From Nitrospirota bacterium (GTDB lineage Bacteria; Nitrospirota; Thermodesulfovibrionia; Thermodesulfovibrionales; UBA1546), in the NCBI GenBank assembly GCA_016208915.1, contig JACQXE010000039.1, positions 1-41,348 on the forward strand: a stretch of 41,348 nt of DNA, read 5' to 3'. The notes beneath the pieces are model-generated. The model was not told the DNA's origin. It ran no database searches and saw nothing but the letters and a program-made list of their open reading frames with translations. A program made the translations under genes and the position numbers. Every line of letters begins with the position of its first letter. The stretch's first letter is position 1. Positions 1 to 7,528 of this stretch are shown here, piece after piece.

Positions 1-2
1 AG

Positions 3-65
3 ATCAAAGACTACATTGCTAATCAGGAAAAGCTGGACAGTGAACAAGAAGAGGGCAGATTTTAG
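3..65 (+). CDS. 3' end of a gene, possibly IS200/IS605-like transposase (partial)
   Basis: An open frame enters from the left edge and stops with TAG at 63-65, giving about 20 residues ending in KLDSEQEEGRF. The stretch DYIANQEK resembles the C-terminal helix of IS200/IS605-type Y1 transposases, which often end in a YIxxQ segment. Two tandem hairpins follow at once, as expected beside such elements or REP-associated transposases. The identity rests on very few residues and on context, so it is a weak call. Confidence 0.35.
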   Translation: MKDYIANQEKLDSEQEEGRF

Positions 66-79
66 TATAAACCTAAACG

Positions 80-128
80 GCCGTCTTTGAGACGGCTCAC
101 AACCGTCAAGCCTCCCTCTTTGAGGGAG
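80..128. repeat. Two tandem REP-like hairpins
   Basis: Two perfect 7-bp stems with 3-nt loops lie side by side: GCCGTCT/AGACGGC (80-96) and CTCCCTC/GAGGGAG (112-128). Both carry CTTTGAG at the centre. Between them, CCGTCAAGCCTC (103-114) recurs inverted at 41296-41307 near the other end of the window. They lie between the tail of a transposase-like frame and the 3' end of mdh, so they may be REP/IS-end structures and could also terminate mdh transcription. Confidence 0.6.
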
Positions 129-161
129 CGTTATGACTTTTCCTTCGATCTTTCCACTATA

Positions 162-1088
162 TTACTTTATTACTTTTTTAATAAGTTTTCTGACCGAGGA
201 ACACGATTCCCTGAACTGCAACTTTTCTTCCTTTGTAAGTTTCAGGTCAATAACTCTTTCAACGCCATCTTTGCCGAGAATTACAGGCACACCCACATAT
301 ATATCTTTCATGCCGTATTCTCCGTTAAGATATGCGGCGCAGGGGAGCACTCGTTTTTCATCCAGCAGTATTGACTTGACCATCTGAAATGCAGCAGCAG
401 CAGGCGCATAGTAGGCGCTCCCTGTTTTAAGCAGGCTTACTATCTCAGCTCCGCCATTTCTTGTTCTTTGTATCAGGGACTCTATTATTGTTTTTTTCAG
501 AAGTTCGGTTATGGATATTCCTTTTACGGTTGTAAATCTCGGCATGGGAACCATCTGGTCGCCGTGACCGCCAAGCACAACAGCCTCAATGTCTTCAGGA
601 GATACATTCAGCTCATATGAAATAAATGTCCTTAACCGGGCTGAATCAAGCACACCTCCCATGCCCATGACCCGTCTGCATGAAAACTCAGTGGTCTTCC
701 ATGTCAGATGAGCCATAACATCCATTGGGTTTGTCACAACAATAATGATCGAATCAGGAGATGTTTTTGCTATATTTGTTGCAGCTGTCTTTACCACATC
801 CGCATTTGCATGGAGAAGGTCATCCCTCGACATTCCAGGCTTTCTCGGAAAGCCTGCTGTAATAACGACAATGTCTGAATCTTTTGTGTCAGAATAACTG
901 TTCGTGCCTTTCACAGAAGAAGATGAGTTGTACAAGGGGCAGGCCTCTGCGATATCGAGAGCCTTTCCCTGCGGGATCCCGTCAACGACGTCAAATAGGA
1001 CGACATCAGAAATACCTGAATGAGCAAGCAGCTGGGCTGCTGAAGCGCCAACATTGCCGGAGCCTATGATAGAGACTTTTTTCCTCAT
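162..1088 (-). CDS. mdh: Malate dehydrogenase (NAD-dependent, LDH-like type)
   Basis: Interconverts malate and oxaloacetate with NAD in the cytoplasmic TCA cycle. The 308-residue protein has full family length. It opens with a Rossmann glycine motif (IIGSGNVGAS, residues 7-16), has an acidic residue after beta-2 (LFDVVDG) that favours NAD, and carries GFPRKPGMSRDDLL, where the Arg-rich loop is typical of malate rather than lactate dehydrogenases. VTNPMDVM and the catalytic-His segment GGHGDQMVP are intact. It starts with ATG 56 bp downstream of the cold-shock gene on the same strand, so read-through from that promoter is possible. Confidence 0.93.
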   Translation of the reverse strand: MRKKVSIIGSGNVGASAAQLLAHSGISDVVLFDVVDGIPQGKALDIAEACPLYNSSSSVKGTNSYSDTKDSDIVVITAGFPRKPGMSRDDLLHANADVVKTAATNIAKTSPDSIIIVVTNPMDVMAHLTWKTTEFSCRRVMGMGGVLDSARLRTFISYELNVSPEDIEAVVLGGHGDQMVPMPRFTTVKGISITELLKKTIIESLIQRTRNGGAEIVSLLKTGSAYYAPAAAAFQMVKSILLDEKRVLPCAAYLNGEYGMKDIYVGVPVILGKDGVERVIDLKLTKEEKLQFRESCSSVRKLIKKVIK

Positions 1089-1144
1089 GCCTTTTTCTTT
1101 AGACTTTCAGAAGATCTATAGATTTACAAATCTTGCCTGTTGAT

Positions 1145-1348
1145 TTATATCTTAGTTACATTTGCAGCTTTCGGACCGCGCTCGCCTTCTACAATGTCAA
1201 ACCTTACCCTTTGTCCTTCTGAAAGCGTTTTAAATCCGTCTGCTGCAATTGGAGAATAATGGACAAATACATCAGGGCCGTTATCCTGTTGGATGAAGCC
1301 GAACCCTTTGCTCTCGTTGAACCATTTTATCTTTCCTTCAAACGACAT
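1145..1348 (-). CDS. Cold-shock domain protein (CspA family)
   Basis: A 67-residue single cold-shock domain: a small beta-barrel that binds single-stranded RNA or DNA and acts as an RNA chaperone. Both RNP motifs are intact, KGFGFIQ (RNP1, about residues 14-20) and DVFVHYS (RNP2, about 26-32). The ATG is preceded by an AGGAGGA ribosome binding site. A near-consensus sigma-70 promoter lies about 65 bp upstream, leaving a 5' leader of roughly 55 nt, which is common for cold-shock genes. The paralogue (cspA, C, D and so on) cannot be assigned. Confidence 0.95.
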   Translation of the reverse strand: MSFEGKIKWFNESKGFGFIQQDNGPDVFVHYSPIAADGFKTLSEGQRVRFDIVEGERGPKAANVTKI

Positions 1349-1410
1349 GCTGCTTAAATCCTCCTTTTCCCCTCATGAGAATTAAATTATCTTAAAAATA
1401 CAGGTTAATT

Positions 1411-1439
1411 TTTATAGCATGTATAATAATTGTTGTCAA
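1411..1439 (-). promoter_or_regulatory. Sigma-70 promoter of the cold-shock gene
   Basis: On the minus strand TTGACA (1434-1439) and TATAAA (1411-1416) are separated by exactly 17 bp. It points at the cold-shock gene and probably also serves mdh. Confidence 0.8.
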
Positions 1440-1467
1440 GAAAAATTGAATTCTCGTGGTTTTTCCT

Positions 1468-1497
1468 TTGACATCATAGCATGAAATATGGTATTCA
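1468..1497 (+). promoter_or_regulatory. Possible sigma-70 promoter for the secreted repeat protein
   Basis: A perfect TTGACA (1468-1473) is followed after 18 bp by TATTCA (1492-1497), about 40 bp before the ATG at 1537. The -10 is poor. It diverges from the cold-shock promoter. Confidence 0.4.
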
Positions 1498-1536
1498 TAC
1501 ATACGTAAAAAGTCCTATTATGATAGGAGAAAAACA

Positions 1537-3381
1537 ATGAGAAATATTTATATCCTGAGAAAAACCCTTTTTGTAGTTTTTCTTGTTTTAGCTGTTTCAG
1601 GTAACGTACACAGCGGAAATATCATCATTAAGCCGGGCAGGTTTGACCATTTTGCTATGCAGATGCCTGAAAAGGTTAGGGCAGGCGAGGGGTTTATTGT
1701 AAGGCTTCAAGCATATGATACCCATGATAACCTGATTACAGATTTCGGAGACGCTGGAAAGGATTTTAAGGTCTCTGTTTCAGGTTCAGCGCAGATTCAG
1801 CCTTCATTGATAAAATCGTCTTCATTCATGAACGGCAGCGTTGGTATTACAATAACGGATAAAAAGGCAGAAACAATTACGCTCTCTATATTTGAATCAG
1901 GAGGCAGTGTGCCTGTTCTTACAAAAGAGATAACGGTGCTGCCGAACAAGCTTGATCATTTCTCTCTGCAGGCACCGCAAGCAGTCACTGCTGGCAATAA
2001 TTTTGATGTAAAGATTATTGCAAAGGACGCATTTGACAATTCTGTAGCAGATGCGGATATAGAAGGAAAAAATCTCAAGGTGTCATCCTCTGGCACGACG
2101 AATTTCAAGATCATCAGTTCATCGCCTGTGTTCAGGGCTGGCGTCAGCATAGCAACCATAATGGCTGAAAAGACTGGCGAGGTATCTGTCGAAGTCCATG
2201 ATACAGGAACAGGAAGCAAGGGACGAAGTTCCGGTATAAATGTGACGCCTGCAGGGCTTGATCATTTTAAGGTGTATGCTCCAAAGGAGGCTGTTGCAGG
2301 TGAGCATTTTGAAATAACAATCAGCGCATTTGATGCATTCGATAACCTGATAGATAATTATTCGTCTTATGGCAATGGAGTAAATATTACCACCACAGGT
2401 CAGGAAAAACCCTTACCTTCTTACCTCAGCCCGTCAGAATTCAGAAACGGACAGGCAACCTCAAAACTTAAATATGAGAAGGCTGAGGAGATAGGCATAA
2501 TAGTCACAGAAAACAACAAGAGCCAGCAGGGCAGAAGCACATCTGTGAAGATTAGTCCGTCCGCCCCGGATAATTTTGTTGTGATCACGCCGGAAGCTGC
2601 AGTTGCAGGACAGAGATTCAGGATAAAAATAGAGGCATACGACAGATTTAATAACATTGTAAGAAATTATAATCTCATAGGCAATGATGTTTACCTGAAT
2701 ACAACGGGCACAGGGATGCTATCGCCTAAAATAGTAGCCACATCAGAGTTTGTTGACGGCCTTGCCACGGCTGATGTCTTATATGACAAGGCAGAGTCTT
2801 TCACGATTTCTGCTGCAATGACATCAAAGAGAGAAGAAAAAAAGATTGCCATGAAAGAGCAGAAGGAAGAAGCAAGGGTGTCAGAGACGTTCAAGGCTGC
2901 TGAAAAACCTTCTGTTGCGGAAATACATAAGGCGCAGGAGAAACCGGAGAAGCGTTTGATTACAACAAGGGAAGAAAGGGCTTCTGTAAAGAAAGCAGAG
3001 AAAAAAGAGCCTCCAAAGGAGAAAAAGCCTAAAGAGAAGGCATTTGAGATAAAAAAGATATCACTCATAGAAGCGAAGAATAAGGCAATGGTAATAGTAA
3101 ATATGAAGGCTTCAAAAATAGACCTTGAATATAGGAGCAGGACCGAATCCTCTGATGGAAAAGACTGGATAGTCCTCAATCTCAAACCTGTTGTTAATAA
3201 AGCCAGGAAATCTTGGAAATTCAAGTCAGCATTTATCGGCGGGGTTGATATAGTTGATATAATGGAGGATAAGGCATCAGGTGATGTTGTAGAGTTAAAG
3301 GTAGAACTGTTATCAAAGAATTCTAATTTCGAGATAAACAGGGTTAAGAATTCGTTAGTCATAAGCATCAGCAACCCATAG
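1537..3381 (+). CDS. Secreted Ig-like repeat protein with C-terminal AMIN-like domain
   Basis: The 614-residue protein has a Sec signal peptide (residues 1-26, KTLFVVFLVLAVSG core). Four repeats of about 102 residues begin near residues 36, 139, 241 and 343, each opening with a (L/F)DHF-type motif and containing AGExF...AYDxxDN; they look like bacterial Ig-like/invasin repeats. A strongly charged Lys/Glu linker (about 432-510) follows. A final domain of about 100 residues (SLIEAKNKAMVIVNMKAS to the end) resembles AMIN domains, which bind peptidoglycan or attach to envelope machines. The ATG follows a GATAGGAGA ribosome binding site. A periplasmic or surface structural role is likely; the exact function is unknown. 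Confidence 0.75.
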   Translation: MRNIYILRKTLFVVFLVLAVSGNVHSGNIIIKPGRFDHFAMQMPEKVRAGEGFIVRLQAYDTHDNLITDFGDAGKDFKVSVSGSAQIQPSLIKSSSFMNGSVGITITDKKAETITLSIFESGGSVPVLTKEITVLPNKLDHFSLQAPQAVTAGNNFDVKIIAKDAFDNSVADADIEGKNLKVSSSGTTNFKIISSSPVFRAGVSIATIMAEKTGEVSVEVHDTGTGSKGRSSGINVTPAGLDHFKVYAPKEAVAGEHFEITISAFDAFDNLIDNYSSYGNGVNITTTGQEKPLPSYLSPSEFRNGQATSKLKYEKAEEIGIIVTENNKSQQGRSTSVKISPSAPDNFVVITPEAAVAGQRFRIKIEAYDRFNNIVRNYNLIGNDVYLNTTGTGMLSPKIVATSEFVDGLATADVLYDKAESFTISAAMTSKREEKKIAMKEQKEEARVSETFKAAEKPSVAEIHKAQEKPEKRLITTREERASVKKAEKKEPPKEKKPKEKAFEIKKISLIEAKNKAMVIVNMKASKIDLEYRSRTESSDGKDWIVLNLKPVVNKARKSWKFKSAFIGGVDIVDIMEDKASGDVVELKVELLSKNSNFEINRVKNSLVISISNP

Positions 3382-3406
3382 CCTAATCAGAAAGAAGGGA
3401 ATAACA

Positions 3407-4162
3407 TTGCGCAGGCCATTTATAGCTGCAAACTGGAAGATGAATAAAACAATTCCTGAAACAAAGGGATTTGTGAACGAATTTATATTGGCAGTAAAGG
3501 ATGTTGCCAGCACAGATATTGTTATAGCCCCCCCTTTTACTTCCTTGTCAACCGCTTCAGAACTGATTAGGGGTACCGGCATAAAGCTTGCTGCACAGGA
3601 TGTTTTCTATGAGGAAAAAGGCGCTTTCACAGGCGAGATATCTCCTGTCATGCTTTTGGATTCAGGCTGCTCATATGTAATTATCGGGCACTCAGAAAGA
3701 AGACAATATTTCGGAGAAAGTGATGAAATAATAAACAAGAAAATAAAGGCTTCAAGGAAAAATGCTCTTGGAGTGATATTCTGTATAGGGGAGTCCCTTG
3801 AACAGAGAGAGGCAGGAAAGACATTTGATGTCCTGAAGCAGGAGATAGAAAATGGTCTTCGGGATGTTGTTATGGAGAATATTGTTATTGCATACGAGCC
3901 TATATGGGCAATAGGCACAGGCAGGACAGCCTCGCCTGAACAGGCACAGGAGGCTCATGCCTATATAAGAAGCCGTCTCAGAGTTTTATATGGAAATAAA
4001 TCTGAAGAAATCTGTATAATATACGGAGGGAGTGCTACTCCTGAAAACATTGATTCTCTGATGGCTTGTCCGGATGTTGATGGCGCACTGGTTGGGGGCG
4101 CAAGCCTTAAGCCTGAGAGCTTCACAAGGATAGTCAGGTTCAGAAAAGCGGAGGGAAAATGA
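3407..4162 (+). CDS. tpiA: Triosephosphate isomerase
   Basis: Interconverts dihydroxyacetone phosphate and glyceraldehyde 3-phosphate in glycolysis/gluconeogenesis. At 251 residues it has the normal TIM-barrel length. The catalytic set is visible: Asn/Lys in AANWKMN (residues 8-14), the electrophilic His in GHSERR, the general base Glu in AYEPIWAIGTG, and the phosphate loops YGGSATPEN and DGALVGGASL. The start is a TTG at 3407 after an AGAAGGGA ribosome binding site; no ATG fits the conserved N-terminus. The stop overlaps secG by 4 bp (ATGA), indicating translational coupling. Confidence 0.96.
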   Translation: MRRPFIAANWKMNKTIPETKGFVNEFILAVKDVASTDIVIAPPFTSLSTASELIRGTGIKLAAQDVFYEEKGAFTGEISPVMLLDSGCSYVIIGHSERRQYFGESDEIINKKIKASRKNALGVIFCIGESLEQREAGKTFDVLKQEIENGLRDVVMENIVIAYEPIWAIGTGRTASPEQAQEAHAYIRSRLRVLYGNKSEEICIIYGGSATPENIDSLMACPDVDGALVGGASLKPESFTRIVRFRKAEGK

Positions 4163-4512
4163 CAACACTGCTTCTTATTATCCATATTCTTGCATGTCTG
4201 TTTCTAATCTTCATCGTTCTTATACAGAGCGGTAAGGGAGCAGAGCTGGGCGCTGCATTCGGAGGTTCGAGCCAGACACTTTTCGGCAGCAGGGGCGCTG
4301 CTACTTTTTTCAGCAAGGTTACAACAGTGGCAGCTATAGTATTTATGCTGTCATCTCTGTCTCTTGCAATTGTTTCAGCAAAAAGCAGCTCTATAATGAA
4401 CAAGACAGTTCCTGTAAAAGAAAAAGGCGCTGCACAAGTTCCTTTTCAGGGCGGAGGCGTTCAGCCTGTCCAGCCCCAGCAGGCGCCACAGCCTATACAA
4501 CCTGCAAAATAA
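4159..4512 (+). CDS. secG: Preprotein translocase subunit SecG
   Basis: Small inner-membrane subunit of the SecYEG channel. The 117-residue protein has two hydrophobic helices (about 3-22 and 50-70) joined by the family loop QSGKGAELGAAFGGSSQTLFGSRG, of which GLGAAFGG/LFG-type motifs are diagnostic. The C-terminus is a Pro/Gln-rich tail (about 95-117) of low complexity. It overlaps tpiA by 4 bp, a pairing common in bacteria. Confidence 0.94.
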   Translation: MTTLLLIIHILACLFLIFIVLIQSGKGAELGAAFGGSSQTLFGSRGAATFFSKVTTVAAIVFMLSSLSLAIVSAKSSSIMNKTVPVKEKGAAQVPFQGGGVQPVQPQQAPQPIQPAK

Positions 4513-4525
4513 GAGGTAACCGGAA

Positions 4526-4615
4526 ATGAGCGACTGGCTTTTTGGATTAGGTATGCTGGTAATATGGCTGGTTTTGCAGCTAATTGTTTTTCCTCGTTTA
4601 GGCGTCTCAACCTGA
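4526..4615 (+). CDS. Small single-pass membrane protein, possible selenoprotein with read-through to 4660
   Basis: A 29-codon frame 14 bp after secG has a plausible GAGGT ribosome binding site and encodes MSDWLFGLGM..., one transmembrane helix and the end FPRLGVST before TGA (4613-4615). The frame stays open past that TGA for 14 codons (to TGA 4658-4660), ending KKKC. A 6-bp hairpin (AGGGGT/ACTCCT, loop CGGGA) begins 13 nt after the TGA, in the right place and with a G in the first two loop positions, as described for bacterial SECIS elements. The short protein is likely; selenocysteine insertion is a hypothesis. Function unknown. Confidence 0.5.
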   Translation: MSDWLFGLGMLVIWLVLQLIVFPRLGVST

Positions 4616-4673
4616 GGCATTAACACAAAGGGGTCGGGAACTCCTAAAAAGAAATGCTGATAGTCTCCTGTTT

Positions 4674-5036
4674 GTGAAACCCTTTCTAATGGGGGAAGTA
4701 TCAGAGAATAACCTTCAAAAGAGACTCTGTTCAGTTTTCTGCTCATATTATAAACCGTCCAAGAACAATGAACTTGCCTGCATGGGTTTTCTGGTAATAA
4801 AGCGTCTCACAGAAAAAGGAATAGATATCAGGTTCGAAAAATCCGACAAGTCACTCGGCGCTGAAACTAAAGAAGTGCTGATAAAAGACATATGTACAGC
4901 CTGTCAATTTTATAAAGATGACTGTGATTTTGCAGGCAATAAAAAGGATGCGTTGCCTTGCGGAGGCTTTTTAGCGCTCGGTTATCTGCTCGATGCAAAT
5001 ATCATTTCTGTTGACGATATAAAAAATGCAGGATAA
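4674..5036 (+). CDS. Cys-rich hypothetical protein
   Basis: A 120-residue soluble protein with eight cysteines in a patterned array: LCSVFC near the N-terminus, a lone Cys in ELACMGF, then CTACQFYKDDC and PCGGF. Paired Cys-x2-Cys and Cys-x3-Cys spacings suggest a metal or Fe-S site. The start is uncertain: GTG at 4674 or ATG at 4689, neither with a strong ribosome binding site. The frame is open upstream to 4602 without a start codon. It is probably cotranscribed with the cupin and ferritin-like genes that follow. I do not recognise the family. Confidence 0.6.
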   Translation: MKPFLMGEVSENNLQKRLCSVFCSYYKPSKNNELACMGFLVIKRLTEKGIDIRFEKSDKSLGAETKEVLIKDICTACQFYKDDCDFAGNKKDALPCGGFLALGYLLDANIISVDDIKNAG

Positions 5037-5049
5037 ACTTTAAGAAATA

Positions 5050-5385
5050 ATGAAGCTATATAAGGTCTCTGATCTTGCTACGAAGAATAATGGTGAATAT
5101 GTCCTCGGCTCGCAGGAGCTTCATGCCCATGCCTGCTATCTTGTTTACGGCATCCTGAAGTCCGGTGAAGAGGGAAGGATTATTAAACCCGGAGGCGGAC
5201 ACGAAGAGATTGTCTGCATTGTTCATGGGGAAACTATACTGCGCAGAGATTTGGAATCCATTGCCTTAAAGAGAGGTGATGCATTTTATATCAAAGGAGA
5301 AGATATGTATTTTATGGATAATAGCGGAAATAGTGAAGTTATTTATATCATTGCAGGCGGGCACAGTGAACGACATGAACATTAA
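5050..5385 (+). CDS. Cupin-fold protein
   Basis: The 111-residue protein is almost entirely one small cupin barrel. Motif-1-like residues appear at GGGHEEIVCIVHGE (about 48-61) and motif-2-like residues in RGDAFYIKGEDMYFMDN (about 76-92). The C-terminus HSERHEH is His-rich and may add metal ligands. It lies 13 bp after the Cys-rich gene and 20 bp before the ferritin-like gene, so the three form a likely operon with a metal- or redox-related theme. Substrate unknown. Confidence 0.7.
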   Translation: MKLYKVSDLATKNNGEYVLGSQELHAHACYLVYGILKSGEEGRIIKPGGGHEEIVCIVHGETILRRDLESIALKRGDAFYIKGEDMYFMDNSGNSEVIYIIAGGHSERHEH

Positions 5386-5405
5386 AACACAGACAAGGAG
5401 TAATA

Positions 5406-5903
5406 ATGGAGAAATATTCCGCAAGAGAAGTTATTGAGCAGGCTATTCGCACAGAAAAACTCGGATATGAGTTTTATACCACTATGGCAAAAAAATTCAG
5501 AAAAGATTTTGCATTAAAGGATCTCTTTGAACTTCTTGCGTCAAAAGAATTGCGGCATGAAAAGATATTCTCCAAATTAAAGACTAAAGTAGAGAACGAG
5601 GAACCTGAAGGATGGGAGGACGTTGCACAGTATTTAAGGGCTATTGTGGAATCAGAGTTCTTTCTTGGCAAAGGAAAGTCTCTCCCTTCACTAAGAAATG
5701 TAAAGACGATAGGTGATGCAGTTGAGTTTGCTATCGGCTTTGAAAAGGAGACAATGCTTTATTTCTATGTAATTAAGGATGTTATTAAAGAAAAAGATAT
5801 AGTAGAAAATATTATTGAAGAAGAAAAGACTCATATCGTCTGGCTCAGTGAATTCAGGACAGAGCTGAAGAAAAAACAGATTCAGCGCGGAAGTTCAAAA
5901 TAA
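5406..5903 (+). CDS. Ferritin-like/rubrerythrin-type diiron protein
   Basis: The 165-residue four-helix protein shows the paired carboxylate/His signature of ferritin-like diiron proteins: EKLGYEFY (helix 1), KELRHEKIF (ExxH, helix 2), EKETMLYFY (helix 3) and EEEKTHIVWL (ExxH, helix 4). There is no C-terminal rubredoxin domain, so it is a rubrerythrin-like stand-alone domain, perhaps handling peroxide or iron. A GGAG-type ribosome binding site precedes the ATG, and it follows the cupin by 20 bp. Confidence 0.8.
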   Translation: MEKYSAREVIEQAIRTEKLGYEFYTTMAKKFRKDFALKDLFELLASKELRHEKIFSKLKTKVENEEPEGWEDVAQYLRAIVESEFFLGKGKSLPSLRNVKTIGDAVEFAIGFEKETMLYFYVIKDVIKEKDIVENIIEEEKTHIVWLSEFRTELKKKQIQRGSSK

Positions 5904-5942
5904 CCATGGTTATATTTTTATAAAGGATCAAGAATACATGCC

Positions 5943-6956
5943 ATGAAAAAGGTACTGGTCACAGGAGCTGCAGGCTTTATAGGATTTCACCTCTGCAAAA
6001 GCCTTGTCACCAATGGAGAGAAAGTTGTCGGCATTGATAACCTTAATGATTATTATGATGTCACTCTGAAGACTGACAGGCTGAAGCAGCTCGAGGCTGA
6101 GGAGAACTTTAAATTTATCAAAGCAGACCTTGCTGAGAAAGATAAGATTGCCGAGCTCTTTGCAGAAGAGAATTTTGATATGGCAGTAAATCTCGCAGCA
6201 CAGGCAGGTGTAAGATACTCCCTGATAAATCCACATGCGTATATTAACAGCAATATAAATGGATTCCTGAATATCCTTGAGGGTTGTAGGCATAATAAAG
6301 TTAAACATCTTGTCTTTGCCTCATCAAGCTCTGTTTACGGTGCAAACACAAAGATGCCTTTCTCAGTGCATCACAATGTCGACCACCCCGTGTCCCTTTA
6401 TGCTGCCACAAAAAAGGCAAATGAACTTATGGCGCATACATATTCAAGTTTATATAACATTCCATGCACAGGTCTGAGGTTTTTTACTGTATATGGTCCA
6501 TGGGGAAGGCCTGATATGGCATTATTTCTGTTCACAAAGGCGATTCTTGAAGGGAATCATATAGATGTGTTCAATTATGGCAGGATGCAGAGGGATTTTA
6601 CATATATTGATGATGTGATTAAGGGAGTAGTCAGGATTATGAATAAAGTCCCGCAGTCAAATCCTGAGTGGAGCAGTGATAATCCTGATTCGGCAACGAG
6701 TTATTCGCCCTATAAGCTTTATAATATCGGGAGCAATAATCCTGTTGAGCTGATGAAATTCATCGAGGTGCTGGAAGACTGTCTTGGCAGAAAAGCTAAA
6801 AAAAACTTGCTGCCGATCCAGCCTGGAGATGTTCCGGCTACGTTTGCAGATGTAGATGACCTGATGAGAGACGTAGGGTTCAAGCCCTCGACAAGCATTG
6901 AAGATGGGATAAAGAGATTTGTTGATTGGTATAAAGTATATTACAAGATTAACTGA
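5943..6956 (+). CDS. NAD-dependent sugar epimerase, UDP-glucuronate 4-epimerase-like
   Basis: Extended short-chain dehydrogenase/reductase, 337 residues. The N-terminal [11 protein letters not shown] (7-17) binds [12 protein letters not shown] follows beta-2, and the active site has SSSSVYG and YAATKKANE (Tyr-x3-Lys). [13 protein letters not shown] matches UDP-glucuronate 4-epimerases, which supply UDP-galacturonate for surface polysaccharide. Its stop overlaps the next ATG by one base (TGATG), so the two are coupled. It may feed the polysaccharide locus despite lying about 10 kb away. Confidence 0.85.
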   Translation: MKKVLVTGAAGFIGFHLCKSLVTNGEKVVGIDNLNDYYDVTLKTDRLKQLEAEENFKFIKADLAEKDKIAELFAEENFDMAVNLAAQAGVRYSLINPHAYINSNINGFLNILEGCRHNKVKHLVFASSSSVYGANTKMPFSVHHNVDHPVSLYAATKKANELMAHTYSSLYNIPCTGLRFFTVYGPWGRPDMALFLFTKAILEGNHIDVFNYGRMQRDFTYIDDVIKGVVRIMNKVPQSNPEWSSDNPDSATSYSPYKLYNIGSNNPVELMKFIEVLEDCLGRKAKKNLLPIQPGDVPATFADVDDLMRDVGFKPSTSIEDGIKRFVDWYKVYYKIN

Positions 6957-7330
6957 TGGATAGACATTTAAAATTCGGAAGATTCCTTCTTGAAAAAGGG
7001 TTTATAAACAGCCTTGATGTTATTGATGCTCGTCTCTTTCAGAAAAAGAACAATCTCAAGATAGGAAAACTTGCTAAGTCCAAGGGCTGGCTTACAGATG
7101 ATGCTATAGACAGGATACTTATCATTCAGGAGGAGACGAACGATAAGTTCGGCGAGATCGCTGAAAGAGAAGGCTATCTGTCAAGGGAGCAGGTAGAAAG
7201 ACTCTTAAAGGAACAGGAAGATTCTTATGTGTTTTTTGGCGAGGCGTTAGTTAAGCTTGGCGTTATAAGCGAGGAGCAGCTAATAGAGAATCTTAAGGAA
7301 TTCAACAGACTGAGATTTCAGAAGGAGTGA
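6956..7330 (+). CDS. Small helical-repeat protein resembling MshEN/GspE N-terminal modules
   Basis: A 124-residue soluble protein made of repeated helical units: KFGRFLLEKGFINSLDVIDA, KIGKLAKSKGWLTDDAIDRI, KFGEIAEREGYLSREQVERL and FFGEALVKLGVISEEQLIEN. Each unit of about 35-40 residues has the G-x-x-L...G-x-(I/L) pattern seen in the N-terminal domains of type II secretion/pilus ATPases, some of which bind c-di-GMP. No ATPase domain is attached, so it may be a free-standing sensor or adaptor. It is translationally coupled to the epimerase. Confidence 0.6.
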   Translation: MDRHLKFGRFLLEKGFINSLDVIDARLFQKKNNLKIGKLAKSKGWLTDDAIDRILIIQEETNDKFGEIAEREGYLSREQVERLLKEQEDSYVFFGEALVKLGVISEEQLIENLKEFNRLRFQKE

Positions 7331-7345
7331 ACATAGTGATTATGA

Positions 7346-7518
7346 AGCAGAATACAACATTTTCGCTCATTCCCTGCCTGCCGGCAGGCAGGTCGGTCGA
7401 TTCGACCTGCGAGGTATTTTGCCTCACCCCCCTCAAATCCCCCCTTATCAAGGGGGGACAAAGGGGGGTGTTATCGGAATATCAGCAAAATAAAGCCGCT
7501 CAAATGCTGTATTCTGCT
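7346..7518. repeat. Inverted-repeat (MITE-like) element, copy A
   Basis: Imperfect terminal inverted repeats AGCAGAATACAACATTT (from 7346) and, inverted, AGCAGAATACAGCATTT (to 7518) flank an inner core, GAGGTATTTTGCCT (7411-7424) and AATATCAGCAAAATAAAG (7478-7495), shared with copies at 17090 and 27978. Between the cores sits a G/C-tract hairpin region (CCCCCC...GGGGGG). Palindromes built on GCCTGCCGGCAGGC lie near the left end. It fills the gap between two convergent genes and may serve as a terminator. Confidence 0.7.
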
Positions 7519-7528
7519 ATTTTAGTAA

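Noticed and set aside
2691-3374. 227-codon antisense open frame
   Set aside because: It lies opposite the Lys/Glu-rich linker and AMIN-like domain of the 1537 gene; the Ser/Phe-rich composition is what reverse reading of that region gives.
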